From Vineibacter terrae (GTDB taxonomy: Bacteria > Pseudomonadota > Alphaproteobacteria > Reyranellales > Reyranellaceae), in contig NZ_VDUZ01000001.1 of the NCBI RefSeq assembly GCF_008039615.1, positions 1 to 64,000 on the forward strand: a stretch of DNA of 64,000 nucleotides, read 5' to 3'. A program made the translations under genes and the position numbers. The notes under the pieces are model-generated. The model saw only the letters and a list, made by a program, of their open reading frames with translations. It had not been told where the DNA came from and did no database searches. Shown piece by piece: positions 8,838 through 16,817 of this stretch (its first letter is position 1; each line of letters begins with the position of its first letter).

Positions 8838-8869
8838 GCCCCGCCGGCGCCTGCGTCGGCGGGGCCTTT
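8838..8869 (+). terminator. Rho-independent terminator after the chromate transporter
   Basis: GCCCCGCCG at 8838-8846 pairs with CGGCGGGGC at 8857-8865 across a 10-nt loop, followed by CTTTG. The T-run is short but the stem is perfect and very GC-rich. Confidence 0.7.
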
Positions 8870-8936
8870 GTTGCAACGCTGACCCGCGAGAAGCGTTGTC
8901 CTGGCGGTTGCGGTGCTTCACGTGAGGGACGACGCC

Positions 8937-9833
8937 ATGGCACGACCCACTTGGCAAGGACATCTGAAGCTCTCGCTCGTCACCTGTCCGGTGGCGCTCT
9001 ACAAGGCCACCTCGGCCGCGCACGACGTCCATTTCCACCTTGTGCACCCCAGGACGCACAACCGCATCAAGATGGTGACGGTCGATCCCGAGCTCGGCGA
9101 GGTGCCACGCTCCGAGCTTGTAAAAGGCTATGAATTCAAGAAGGGGCAGTATGTCCTGCTCGACAGGAAGGACTTCGCTTCGGTCAGGCTCGAGTCGACA
9201 CGCACCATCGACATCCAGGAGTTCGTGCCGCTCGACTCGATCGACCGGATCTACTGGGACGAGCCCTACTACCTGTTCCCCAGCGGCAAGACGGGCATCG
9301 AGGCCTTCGGCGTCATCCGCCAGGCGATGCAGACGCAGGAACGGGTTGCGCTGGGCCGTCTGGTGGTCAGCACCCGCGAGCGCGTGTGCGCCATCGAGCC
9401 ACGCGGCGAGGCCATGCTGCTGACCACGCTGCGTGCCCATGACGAGGTCCTGGCGATGGAGGACGTCGGCGGCAATATCAAGGTGCCCAGGCTCGACAGG
9501 CAGACGCTCGACATCGCGGCGAGGATCATAGAGCAGCAGGCCGGCGAGTTCGACCCGTCGCACTTCACCGACCGCTACGAGGAGGCCGTGCGCGCGCTGA
9601 TCGCCGAGAAGCGCAAGGGCAAGCCCGTCCGGGTCAGCGAGCCGGATGAAGATGCCGGCGACGGCAAGGTCATCAACCTGATGGATGCCTTGCGCCGCAG
9701 CCTGGAGGGCGGCCACGGCAGCGACGACAACAAGCAGCGCGCCGGCAAGCATCTGCAGGCCCATGCCCGCGCCAGGCGCGCCCCGTCCAGGAAGCGGGCA
9801 TCCAGGCCGCGAACGCGCCGCAAGGCGGCGTGA
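8937..9833 (+). CDS. ku: Ku protein (non-homologous end joining)
   Basis: 298 aa, standard for bacterial Ku. Opens MARPTWQGHLKLSLVTCPVALYKA, followed by HPRTHNRIKMVTVDPELGEV and the KGYEFKKGQYVLLDRKDF block of the Ku beta-barrel. It ends in a highly basic tail (residues ~265-298, many Arg and Lys), the extension that contacts DNA or ligase in bacterial Ku. A GAGGGA ribosome binding site precedes the ATG. Ku binds double-strand break ends and recruits LigD. No LigD gene lies in this window, so the partner must be elsewhere. Confidence 0.95.
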   Translation: MARPTWQGHLKLSLVTCPVALYKATSAAHDVHFHLVHPRTHNRIKMVTVDPELGEVPRSELVKGYEFKKGQYVLLDRKDFASVRLESTRTIDIQEFVPLDSIDRIYWDEPYYLFPSGKTGIEAFGVIRQAMQTQERVALGRLVVSTRERVCAIEPRGEAMLLTTLRAHDEVLAMEDVGGNIKVPRLDRQTLDIAARIIEQQAGEFDPSHFTDRYEEAVRALIAEKRKGKPVRVSEPDEDAGDGKVINLMDALRRSLEGGHGSDDNKQRAGKHLQAHARARRAPSRKRASRPRTRRKAA

Positions 9834-9860
9834 GGTGCGGCCGGCCCTGCGATGATGCCG

Positions 9861-10145
9861 CTAGGACGGCTTCACCTCGTGTTGCGACCGTGCGAACTGC
9901 ACGAAGCCCTTGATCGCCAGCTTGGCCGACTGCAGGTCGGCGGGCGACGGATACGGGCCGCTGTTGCGCAAGATCTGGCGCAACGCGAGGATGCGCTCGC
10001 GCTCCTCGCGGTGCTCCAACCGGTCCGGCGTCCGGGCAAGCCACGCCGCCACGGCGCTTTCTGCCTGCGATACGGACTCCAGGTGCTCCGGCCCTCCGCC
10101 GATCGCCCAGCGGGCCGGCCGCACAAATCGGCCGCGTTCGAGCAT
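9861..10145 (-). CDS. DUF982-like small protein (paralogue)
   Basis: 94 aa. Colinear with the protein at 5519-5836: MLERGRFVRPARWAIGGGP, SQAESAVAAWLARTPDRLEHREER, then SAKLAIKGFVQFARSQ. Unknown function; DUF982-type proteins are short, cytosolic and common in Rhizobiales. The ATG at 10145 has a GGGAGC ribosome binding site. It is convergent with ku and divergent from the SDR gene, so it is likely a single-gene transcript. Confidence 0.75.
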   Translation of the reverse strand: MLERGRFVRPARWAIGGGPEHLESVSQAESAVAAWLARTPDRLEHREERERILALRQILRNSGPYPSPADLQSAKLAIKGFVQFARSQHEVKPS

Positions 10146-10251
10146 GGTGAGCTCCCGACAGCTTGGGTGACGTGGATCTGGGCATTGGATTGTGGCGGGT
10201 ACGGGGCATCGACAAGTGAAAACAATCGTGAAGATTGAAAGGAGCACGATC

Positions 10252-11061
10252 ATGGCGCCAACCGATCGACAGCTCAGCCAGCAACGGGCGATCGTCACGG
10301 GCGCAAGCTCGGGCATCGGCGCGCAGATCGCCCGGGTGTTCGCACGCGCCGGCGCCACGGTCGGCGTGAACTATCGCGGCGCCGCCGCGGCCGCCGACGC
10401 GACCCTGCGCGAGGTCCGCGATGGCGGCGGCCAAGCAATGGCGCTGCCCGCCGATGTCTCGAAGGAAGAGGATGCGCGCCGGATGTTCGATGACTTTGCC
10501 GGCCGGTTCGGCGGCGTCGACATCCTGGTCGCCAATGCCGGGCTGCAGAAGGATGCGGCGGCCGCCGAGATGACACTCGAGGCCTGGCGCACGGTGATCG
10601 ACATCAACCTCACCGGCCAGTTCCTCTGCGCCCGCGAAGCGGTCCGGCGCTTCCTGGCGCAAGCCCCGCCCCCGCAGGGCCGCGCCCGCGGCAAGATCAT
10701 CTGCATGAGCTCGGTGCACGAGGTCATCCCCTGGGCGGGCCACATCAATTATGCCGCCTCCAAAGGCGGCGTGATGCTGATGATGAAATCGCTCGCCCAG
10801 GAAGTCGCCGACAAGAAGATCCGCGTCAACGGCATTGCGCCGGGAGCGATCCGCACGCCCATCAACGAAGCGGTCTGGTCGGATCCGGCCGCCATGGCGG
10901 CGCTGCTCAGGCTCATCCCTTACGGCCGCATCGGCGAGCCCGACGATGTCGCCCGCGCAGCCCTCTGGCTCGCTTCGGACGACTCGGACTACGTCACGGG
11001 CACGACCCTGTTCGTCGACGGCGGCATGACGCTTTACCCCGCCTTCCGCGACAACGGCTGA
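10252..11061 (+). CDS. Short-chain dehydrogenase/reductase (glucose 1-dehydrogenase-like)
   Basis: 269 aa classical SDR. The cofactor motif TGASSGIG lies near residue 16, NAG near 95, the catalytic Ser in CMSSVHEV near 150, and YAASK near 165. The C-terminal LFVDGGMTLYP is typical of glucose 1-dehydrogenase-like members. An excellent ribosome binding site (AAAGGAGC) sits 7-10 nt before the ATG; the longer open frame upstream is not supported. NAD(P)-dependent oxidoreductase acting on an alcohol or sugar; substrate not determinable. Separated from the downstream receiver gene by about 120 bp. Confidence 0.88.
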   Translation: MAPTDRQLSQQRAIVTGASSGIGAQIARVFARAGATVGVNYRGAAAAADATLREVRDGGGQAMALPADVSKEEDARRMFDDFAGRFGGVDILVANAGLQKDAAAAEMTLEAWRTVIDINLTGQFLCAREAVRRFLAQAPPPQGRARGKIICMSSVHEVIPWAGHINYAASKGGVMLMMKSLAQEVADKKIRVNGIAPGAIRTPINEAVWSDPAAMAALLRLIPYGRIGEPDDVARAALWLASDDSDYVTGTTLFVDGGMTLYPAFRDNG

Positions 11062-11183
11062 CGCCATGCACAATGCCGGTTGCCGGACGGAGGAACAATG
11101 GCTCCCCGAAGAGCATTGCAGCTGCAGCCGTCGGAGGTCGCGGCTGGGGCAGGCCCGCGGAACCGATCGGAGAAGAAAGGTCG

Positions 11184-11597
11184 ATGATGGCAGGTCATGC
11201 CGGTGACGGACTGGTCGGCAGCCGTGTCCTGGTCGTCGAGGACGAGTTCATCCTCGCCTGGGATGTCGAGCGCGAGCTGTACGCCGCCGGTTGCGCCAGC
11301 GTGAAGCTGGTCACACTGGTGCCCGAAGCGCTGCAGGAGCTGCAATACTGGCGCCCGGACGTCGTTCTGCTCGACCTCAGGCTGAGGGACGGCCGCTCCT
11401 CGATGCCGATCGCCGATACCCTGGACGAGCGTGCGATCCCCTTCGTGATCCTCACCGGCCAGTCGCCGGACGCCGTTTCCGAACGCCACCGCGACCGGCC
11501 CTTCCTGCTCAAGCCATGTCCCACCGATACTGTCGTCGCGACCCTGCGGCAGGCTCTGCAAGGCCGACGCACCACGACGACGCCAGGACAGGCTTGA
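11184..11597 (+). CDS. Single-domain response regulator paired with HWE kinase
   Basis: 137 aa receiver domain: VLVVEDEFILAWDVE acidic pocket, phospho-acceptor in DVVLLDLRLRDG, Thr switch in VILTGQ, and Lys in FLLKPC. No output domain. The ATG at 11184 has a GAAAGG ribosome binding site. Only five bases separate its stop from the ATG of the HWE histidine kinase, so the two form a two-gene signalling operon. Related to the lone receiver at 4080-4469. Confidence 0.88.
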   Translation: MMAGHAGDGLVGSRVLVVEDEFILAWDVERELYAAGCASVKLVTLVPEALQELQYWRPDVVLLDLRLRDGRSSMPIADTLDERAIPFVILTGQSPDAVSERHRDRPFLLKPCPTDTVVATLRQALQGRRTTTTPGQA

Positions 11598-11602
11598 ATC
11601 CG

Positions 11603-13186
11603 ATGCCGCGGAACGTAGGATGCTCGCGTGCGTTTTCGGGGCATGCTCTTGCCCAATATACGGGGAGCTGTTTCTTGGGGCGTTCAGATCCTCCGCGCGC
11701 AAATGCCGGATCGGCGACATCCGACGGCAGCGACGCCGAGGTTCGCTACCGCGGCATCTTCGACAACGTCCCCATCGCCGTTTGGGAAGAAGACTTCTCC
11801 GCGGTGCTCGACCTTCTCGACGAGATCCGTGCCGAAGGCGTCGTCGATCTGAGCGCCTATTTCGCGGCACGGCCGGACCGGCTGGCGGACGCGATCCGTC
11901 GGGTTCGCGTCACGGACGTCAATGATTTCAGCCTCGGCATGTTCGGCACACGGCACAAGGAGTCGCTGCTGGGCTCGATTGCCGACGTCCTGCTGCCCGA
12001 GACCGGGGCGGCCCTGATCGACCAGCTCGTCGCGCTGTGGACCGGACAGCGGCGCGTCGAGAGCGAGACCGTGCTGCGGACCCTGACGGGGCAGCGCCTG
12101 GACGTGATCCTGACCGTCGCCTTCGAAGGCGCGCGCGCCCAGCGCACGCTGGCCAGCATACTCGATATCACGGCGCGCAAGGCAGCCGAGCGATCGGCCC
12201 AGCTGCTGGCCGCGATCGTCGAATCCTCCGAGGATGCGATCATCAGCAAGGACCTGAACGGCGTCATCACCACATGGAACAGGGGCGCCGAGCGGCTGTT
12301 CGGCTACACGGCCGAGCAAGCCGTAGGCAGGTCGATCGCGATCCTCATCCCGCCCGACCGCCAGGCCGAGGAAACCACGATCCTCGACCGTATCCGCCGG
12401 GGCGAGCGGATCGACCACTTCGAGACCATCCGCCGACGCCGGGACGGCAGCCTGCTGCACATCTCCCTCGGCGTCTCGCCGGTCAAGGACGGCAATGGCC
12501 GCATCGTCGGTGCTTCCAAGATCGCGCACGACATCACCGAACGCAAGCGTGCCCAGGAACAGCAGACCCTGCTGGTGCGCGAGATGAGCCACCGCATCAA
12601 GAACCTGTTCGCCGTCACCAACAGCGTCGTGGCGCTCAGCGCCCGCGCCGCGCGCACACCGACGGAGATGGCCGAGGCCATCCAGGGCCGGCTGAGCGCG
12701 CTCACGCGCGCCCACGACCTGACGCGGCCCGGTTTGATCGTCACCCCGGATGCCATCACCCGCGACACCACCCTGCACGCGATCATCCATACCGTGCTGT
12801 CGCCCTATGTCGACGCGCGGCGCGAGGAAGAGCGGACGCGGGTGGTCGTCAACGGGCCGGACGTGCCGGTCGGCACCAATGCGATCACCAGCCTGGCGCT
12901 GATCCTGCACGAGTTCGCGACCAACGCCGCGAAATATGGGTCGCTCTGCCTGCCGACAGGCCGGGTCATGATCGACTGCGCCCTCGATGGCGGCGACGAG
13001 CTGCGGTTGACCTGGCAGGAGAGCGGTGGGCCGGCGCTGCAGGAGCCGCCGGGCGGCGAAGGCTTCGGCGGCCAGCTGGCGCGCCGGATCGTGACCGGCC
13101 AGTTCGGCGGCAGCGTGGCCTGGGAGTGGCAGCCGGACGGGCTGACCATCCGGCTGATGCTGCCCGCCTCACGCCTGGCGGGGTGA
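11603..13186 (+). CDS. PAS-PAS HWE-family sensor histidine kinase
   Basis: 527 aa from ATG 11603; a TTG at 11675 behind GGGGAG is a plausible alternative giving 503 aa. No membrane segment is obvious, so it is probably cytosolic. An N-terminal PAS-like region (YRGIFDNVPIAVWEEDFS, residues ~48-190) and a second PAS with PAC (residues ~195-315, ESSEDAIISKDLNGVITTWN) are followed by the kinase core. The H-box is REMSHRIKNLFA, the N-box HEFATNAAKYGSL, and WQE (LTWQESGG) matches the WxE motif that names the family. Likely phosphorylates the receiver protein encoded just upstream. The signal is unknown. Confidence 0.9.
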   Translation: MPRNVGCSRAFSGHALAQYTGSCFLGRSDPPRANAGSATSDGSDAEVRYRGIFDNVPIAVWEEDFSAVLDLLDEIRAEGVVDLSAYFAARPDRLADAIRRVRVTDVNDFSLGMFGTRHKESLLGSIADVLLPETGAALIDQLVALWTGQRRVESETVLRTLTGQRLDVILTVAFEGARAQRTLASILDITARKAAERSAQLLAAIVESSEDAIISKDLNGVITTWNRGAERLFGYTAEQAVGRSIAILIPPDRQAEETTILDRIRRGERIDHFETIRRRRDGSLLHISLGVSPVKDGNGRIVGASKIAHDITERKRAQEQQTLLVREMSHRIKNLFAVTNSVVALSARAARTPTEMAEAIQGRLSALTRAHDLTRPGLIVTPDAITRDTTLHAIIHTVLSPYVDARREEERTRVVVNGPDVPVGTNAITSLALILHEFATNAAKYGSLCLPTGRVMIDCALDGGDELRLTWQESGGPALQEPPGGEGFGGQLARRIVTGQFGGSVAWEWQPDGLTIRLMLPASRLAG

Positions 13187-13190
13187 CGCC

Positions 13191-13907
13191 TCAGCGCACC
13201 GTGGCGGCGGTCTGCCCGAACAGGATGCGGCGCTCTTCTTCGCTGTGCACGGTCTGCGGCCGGCGCAGCTCGGCGCCGGCCTCCTTGCCTCTGCGCACTG
13301 CCGGCCGCTGGCCCATCGTGTCACTGAACCAGCGCCGCAGGTTCGGGAACTCGTCCAGATTCTGCTTGAAGTTCTTGTAGGGCAGCACCCACGGCCAGAT
13401 CGCCATGTCGGCGATCGAATAGGCGCCGGCGACGAATTCACGGTCGGCCAGCCGCTTGTCGAGCACGCCGAGCAGGCGGCCGACCTCGTTGGTGTAGCGG
13501 TCCTGGCCGTAGGTCAGCTTCTCGACCGGGTTGAACTGCGGCGCATAGACGTTGAAATGCGTCGCCTGGCCGGCCATCGGCCCCAGGCCGCCCATCTGCC
13601 AATTCACCCACTGCAGCACCTCGTACTTGCCACGCAGGTCACTCGGCATGAACTGCCCGGTCTTCTCGGCGAGGTACTGCAGGATGGCGCCCGACTCGAA
13701 GACCGCGACCGCATCGCCGCCACCCGGCGGCGCATGGTCGACGATGGCCGGCATGCGGTTGTTGGGGCTGATCCTGAGGAACTCGGGCTTGAACTGCTCG
13801 CCGGCCCCGATATTGACCGGCACCAGCCGGTAGGGCAGCGCGCATTCCTCCAGCATGATGCTGATCTTCCAGCCGTTGGGCGTCGGCCAGTAGTAGAGGT
13901 CGATCAT
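13191..13907 (-). CDS. Glutathione S-transferase (nu-class / YfcG-like)
   Basis: 238 aa, with an extra ~25-residue C-terminal tail relative to the GST at 88-705. N terminus MIDLYYWPTPNGWKISIMLEEC; cis-Pro region ISPNNRMPAIVD; glutathione site FESGAILQYLAEK; C-terminal capping box AGAYSIADMAIWPW. The close match in all blocks to the first GST suggests an old duplication. The start was chosen at the homology boundary; the upstream extension is not supported. Convergent with the HWE kinase, their stops only five bases apart. Confidence 0.9.
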   Translation of the reverse strand: MIDLYYWPTPNGWKISIMLEECALPYRLVPVNIGAGEQFKPEFLRISPNNRMPAIVDHAPPGGGDAVAVFESGAILQYLAEKTGQFMPSDLRGKYEVLQWVNWQMGGLGPMAGQATHFNVYAPQFNPVEKLTYGQDRYTNEVGRLLGVLDKRLADREFVAGAYSIADMAIWPWVLPYKNFKQNLDEFPNLRRWFSDTMGQRPAVRRGKEAGAELRRPQTVHSEEERRILFGQTAATVR

Positions 13908-14040
13908 TCGCAGACTCCGGCATGGCGGGTGATTTGCGCGACTGTACCGCCCGCCCTGTCCGCGACTCAATCGCCTTCCCGGCGACCGCCCTCACGTCAT
14001 CCCTCGCTGCGCCCGAAGTGTGTGACTTATGGCTCGCCTT

Positions 14041-14126
14041 GTCACCCCGAGCGTAGCGAGGGATCTCCTGCGGCACGGCGCACGGTGCGCTATTCGCAGG
14101 AGATCCCTCGCTCCGCTCGGGATGAC
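14041..14126. repeat. Dispersed palindromic repeat (common family)
   Basis: GTCACCCCGAGCG to CGCTCGGGATGAC with the GGATCTCCTGCG / CGCAGGAGATCC stem inside. A decayed half copy precedes it at about 13995-14015. Confidence 0.88.
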
Positions 14127-14209
14127 AGAAAGGGCGGCAGCGCGGCGCTACGCCATAGGCGATCACCCTGCCCCTCCCGGAGGAAGGTCAAACGACAGCG
14201 TTGCTGCTG

Positions 14210-14581
14210 CTAGCCCGGCTGGAACGTCGCGATCGGGCGGATCTCCAGCGCGCCCGATGTGAGCCCGGCGGCGCTCCGCGGCGCTTCCAGCTGGCGTGCG
14301 ATCGCGACCGCCTCCGCGTGCGAGGCGCAGTCCACGACATAGAAGCCCAGCAGCTGCTCCTTGGTCTCGGCGAAGGGGCCGTCCATCATCGCCGGCTCGC
14401 TGCCGGCGCGCAGCGTCGCGGCCGCGGTCGTGGGCATCAGGCGGGCTACCGGTCCCAGCTTGCCCTGCGCGCGCAGCCCAGCCTGCACCCGCGTCAGCTC
14501 CGCCATCATCGCGTCGTCCTGCGCCTTGGGCAGCGCCGAGGTCATGACCTCGGCATTGTAGCAAAGGATGGCATAAAGCAT
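14210..14581 (-). CDS. YciI-like (DGPF domain) protein
   Basis: 123 aa. Starts MLYAILCYNAEV and carries the name-giving DGPF motif in MMDGPFAETKEQLLGFYVVDC (residues ~66-85), followed by the helix of the YCII ferredoxin-like fold and a closing EIRPIATFQPG. Members often occur beside ECF sigma factors; none is seen here. Cytosolic; function unknown. The ATG at 14581 follows GGACGAGA. Flanked by a palindromic repeat downstream and a gene-poor gap upstream. Confidence 0.85.
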   Translation of the reverse strand: MLYAILCYNAEVMTSALPKAQDDAMMAELTRVQAGLRAQGKLGPVARLMPTTAAATLRAGSEPAMMDGPFAETKEQLLGFYVVDCASHAEAVAIARQLEAPRSAAGLTSGALEIRPIATFQPG

Positions 14582-14924
14582 CGGGGTCTCGTCCTGACGG
14601 TGACCGGGTGGGCCGAATATCCCGCCGCCGGCCCGGCATCAAGCGGTCCACGCCAGGAATCGCATTGCAGATCGGTCGCGCTCCTGCACGGCAACTGGCG
14701 CTTCGGGCTGGTCGAATGGGAAGGACCCGTCGAGCTGTGGATCGCGCCGCTCCACGAGGTGCTGGGCAAACCGCCCCGTGGCCAGCGCAATCGTCAGCTC
14801 AACAGGCCCTTCGTTTCGCTCGAGACGAACACACCCCCGGCTCGACGGGCGCTTTCACCTCAGCGAAAGCCGCGTCGGCGCCTCTGCTCCACCGATGGCG
14901 CGGCGGAGCAGAGGCGCCGTCACC
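14582..14924. other. Gap with possible decayed coding sequence
   Basis: No supported gene. A plus-strand stretch at about 14670-14780 reads like protein (HGNWRFGLVEWEGPVELWIAP) but has no start, ribosome binding site or clear end. It may be a gene relic. The porin terminator hairpin occupies 14877-14918. Confidence 0.35.
14877..14918 (-). terminator. Terminator-like hairpin downstream of porin
   Basis: GGCGCCTCTGCTCC (14877-14890) pairs perfectly with GGAGCAGAGGCGCC (14905-14918), beginning seven bases after the porin stop. No strong T-run follows, so it may act as a transcript-end stabiliser rather than a classical terminator. Confidence 0.7.
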
Positions 14925-16166
14925 TTAGAAGGTAAGGACGGTGCCCATGATCACGGCCCAGGAATCAGCCTTCTCGCTCTTGGACTGACCCGAGCCCATG
15001 ACGTACTGGAAGCCGCCGACAAGCTTGATGCCCGGCGACAGCGCGTAGTTGCCGCCGACTTCGAACATGTCGATCTTGTCCTTGCCGGCGCGGTTCTGCG
15101 CCGTGGTCGACGCCACCGACTTCTCGTTGTTGCGCCCGCCCCACCAGCCGGCCGACATCTGCCAGGGACCGGTCTCGTACATCAGGCTGGCGGCATACCA
15201 GCGCGTGGCGTTGTCGCCCTTCAGGCCGTTGTTGTCCCGGCCGATGCCGCCGCCGAGCGTGAAGCCGCCGTAGGCGACCTGCGCGCCGGTGGCCCAGCTC
15301 TTCCAGCGGCCGTTGGCATTGGCCGCCGCAGGGATGATGCCGCCGACGTTGTTGTTGGCGCCGCCGGCCGTGCCACGGTCGAAGCCGGCGTTGAAGTAGC
15401 CGCCGTACAGCGCCACCGACACGTCGCCGAACTTGTTGAGGTAGTTCACGCCGATGTCGAGCGCGTTATGCCACTCGTTGGAGTTCCTCGGGCAGTTGGT
15501 GAAGTTGCCGCCGCTCGTGCGCGAGGCGCACTGCGCGGCGCTCGCCGTGCCGTTGAACTCGGGCGTGTACGAGACGCCGATCTGCAGGCCGGCGATGCGC
15601 GGGGTGTAGTACGTGGCCTTGTTGGCGTCGCCGGAATTGGCGCCCATCGCCGCGCTCATGCCCGGTGTCACGGTGGCGGCACGGCCGGCGTTGTTCGAGG
15701 CCGTGAAGCCGTTGCCGCGATGGCCCATGTTGGGATCCTGGAAGCCCCAGCCCGTCAGCGCCGACGGCGCCGCATACACCATCCGGTACGACGCGTCGTT
15801 GAGGGCGCCGAACTCGACACGGCCCCAGTCGCCGAAGGCGAAGATGTATTCCTCGTCGATCTGGTCGTTGGTCGAGGTGGAGCCACCCCCCTGCGACCAC
15901 GCCTCCAGCTCGATGCGCACGCCGACGGTCGTGCCGTTGTCGAGCTTGGTCTGGCCGGTGAACCAGATCTCGCCCTCGTATCGGAAGGTTTCCGGGCGAT
16001 AGCTCGTGCCAGTCGTGCCGGAAACGTCACGGTCGATATGACCCAGCGTGATGAAGGCCTGGAAGTAGCCCTTCAGCTCAAGCTTGATCGGATCGGCGGC
16101 GAGTGCCGGAGCAGCGAGAACGGCACTCGAAAGCAACGCCGTCGAACCCAATAACGCGTATCTCAT
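14925..16166 (-). CDS. Outer-membrane porin
   Basis: 413 aa. A signal peptide (MRYALLGSTALLSSAVLAAPALAA) is followed by alternating beta strands of a 16-stranded porin type: KLELKGYFQAFITLGH, SYRPETFRYEGEIWFTGQTKLDNGTTVGVRIELEA, then GDWGRVEFG. The C terminus ends MGTVLTF, a terminal Phe that acts as the outer-membrane assembly signal. General diffusion or small-solute uptake is expected; selectivity cannot be read from the sequence. It has its own 5' leader with a perfect inverted repeat at 16192-16209 and a hairpin immediately downstream, so it is monocistronic. Confidence 0.9.
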   Translation of the reverse strand: MRYALLGSTALLSSAVLAAPALAADPIKLELKGYFQAFITLGHIDRDVSGTTGTSYRPETFRYEGEIWFTGQTKLDNGTTVGVRIELEAWSQGGGSTSTNDQIDEEYIFAFGDWGRVEFGALNDASYRMVYAAPSALTGWGFQDPNMGHRGNGFTASNNAGRAATVTPGMSAAMGANSGDANKATYYTPRIAGLQIGVSYTPEFNGTASAAQCASRTSGGNFTNCPRNSNEWHNALDIGVNYLNKFGDVSVALYGGYFNAGFDRGTAGGANNNVGGIIPAAANANGRWKSWATGAQVAYGGFTLGGGIGRDNNGLKGDNATRWYAASLMYETGPWQMSAGWWGGRNNEKSVASTTAQNRAGKDKIDMFEVGGNYALSPGIKLVGGFQYVMGSGQSKSEKADSWAVIMGTVLTF

Positions 16167-16191
16167 CTTCTATTAGCCCCCAACAGGACTC

Positions 16192-16209
16192 GCGCTGCGA
16201 ACGCAGCGC
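16192..16209 (-). promoter_or_regulatory. Perfect inverted repeat in porin 5' leader
   Basis: GCGCTGCG-AA-CGCAGCGC, about 26 bases upstream of the porin start. It could be an RNA hairpin that controls translation or an operator. No experiment-like evidence; placement is the only support. Confidence 0.4.
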
Positions 16210-16302
16210 CCCTATGACGATGCAAGGAGTCCCCGGCGGAGCCCCTTGCGCTCGTCGCTACACGATGCGTGTTACCACTTTATTGAAGAGGCACAACGGC
16301 AA

Positions 16303-16596
16303 CTAACGCCGCGCCCCCACGGCCCGCTCCGGAAGATTGAATCCGGCGGCGCGCAAACGCTGCTCGAGCTGCGGGATGGCCGCGGCGGCACGCTCATTCG
16401 TGCAATCATTCAGCGCTGTCACCGTCTGCAGGCTGGCGCTGGTGTTCGCCGAGCCGGCGTACCGGCTCTGCAAATTCGCCAGCTTCTTGCAGTAGGCAGC
16501 ATCATCGGATTCGACTGTGACATTTTGCGCGATCGCCGGCGCAGCCACGAAGGCAAGGCAGAGCGCCAGGCCGGCTGCTGTCACGCGATGTGACAT
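16303..16596 (-). CDS. Small periplasmic protein of unknown function
   Basis: 97 aa. Clear signal peptide (MSHRVTAAGLALCLAFVAAPAIAQ); mature part about 73 aa with two cysteines (AYCKKLANL and LNDCTNER) that could form a disulfide. The mature region is helical and rich in Ala, Asn and Gln. I do not recognise the family. Transcribed in the same direction as the porin but separated by 136 bp with its own leader. A 13-bp palindrome lies 108 bp upstream. Confidence 0.7.
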   Translation of the reverse strand: MSHRVTAAGLALCLAFVAAPAIAQNVTVESDDAAYCKKLANLQSRYAGSANTSASLQTVTALNDCTNERAAAAIPQLEQRLRAAGFNLPERAVGARR

Positions 16597-16704
16597 AGGT
16601 CCTCCACCGTAACTGAGTGTTCATCGCTCAGGTAACGGCGCTCACATAGTGCGCCACTTTTCCGCCGCAAGACCGCCACAGTGGAAAATTTGTATTGGTG
16701 AGGA

Positions 16705-16717
16705 TGAGATAATCTCA
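16705..16717. promoter_or_regulatory. Operator-like palindrome TGAGAT-A-ATCTCA
   Basis: Perfect 6-bp inverted repeat around a central A in a locally AT-rich stretch between the small periplasmic protein gene and the serine hydrolase gene. Possible regulator binding site; no linked regulator is visible. Confidence 0.3.
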
Positions 16718-16817
16718 AGGATCGGGACACGGCGTACGTGTCCTCTCGCCACGCGAACAACCGCGACGTTTGCGCGCGCCCTGCCCGTTTTGTGTGCAAT
16801 CGCGGCCATCCCGCCGC

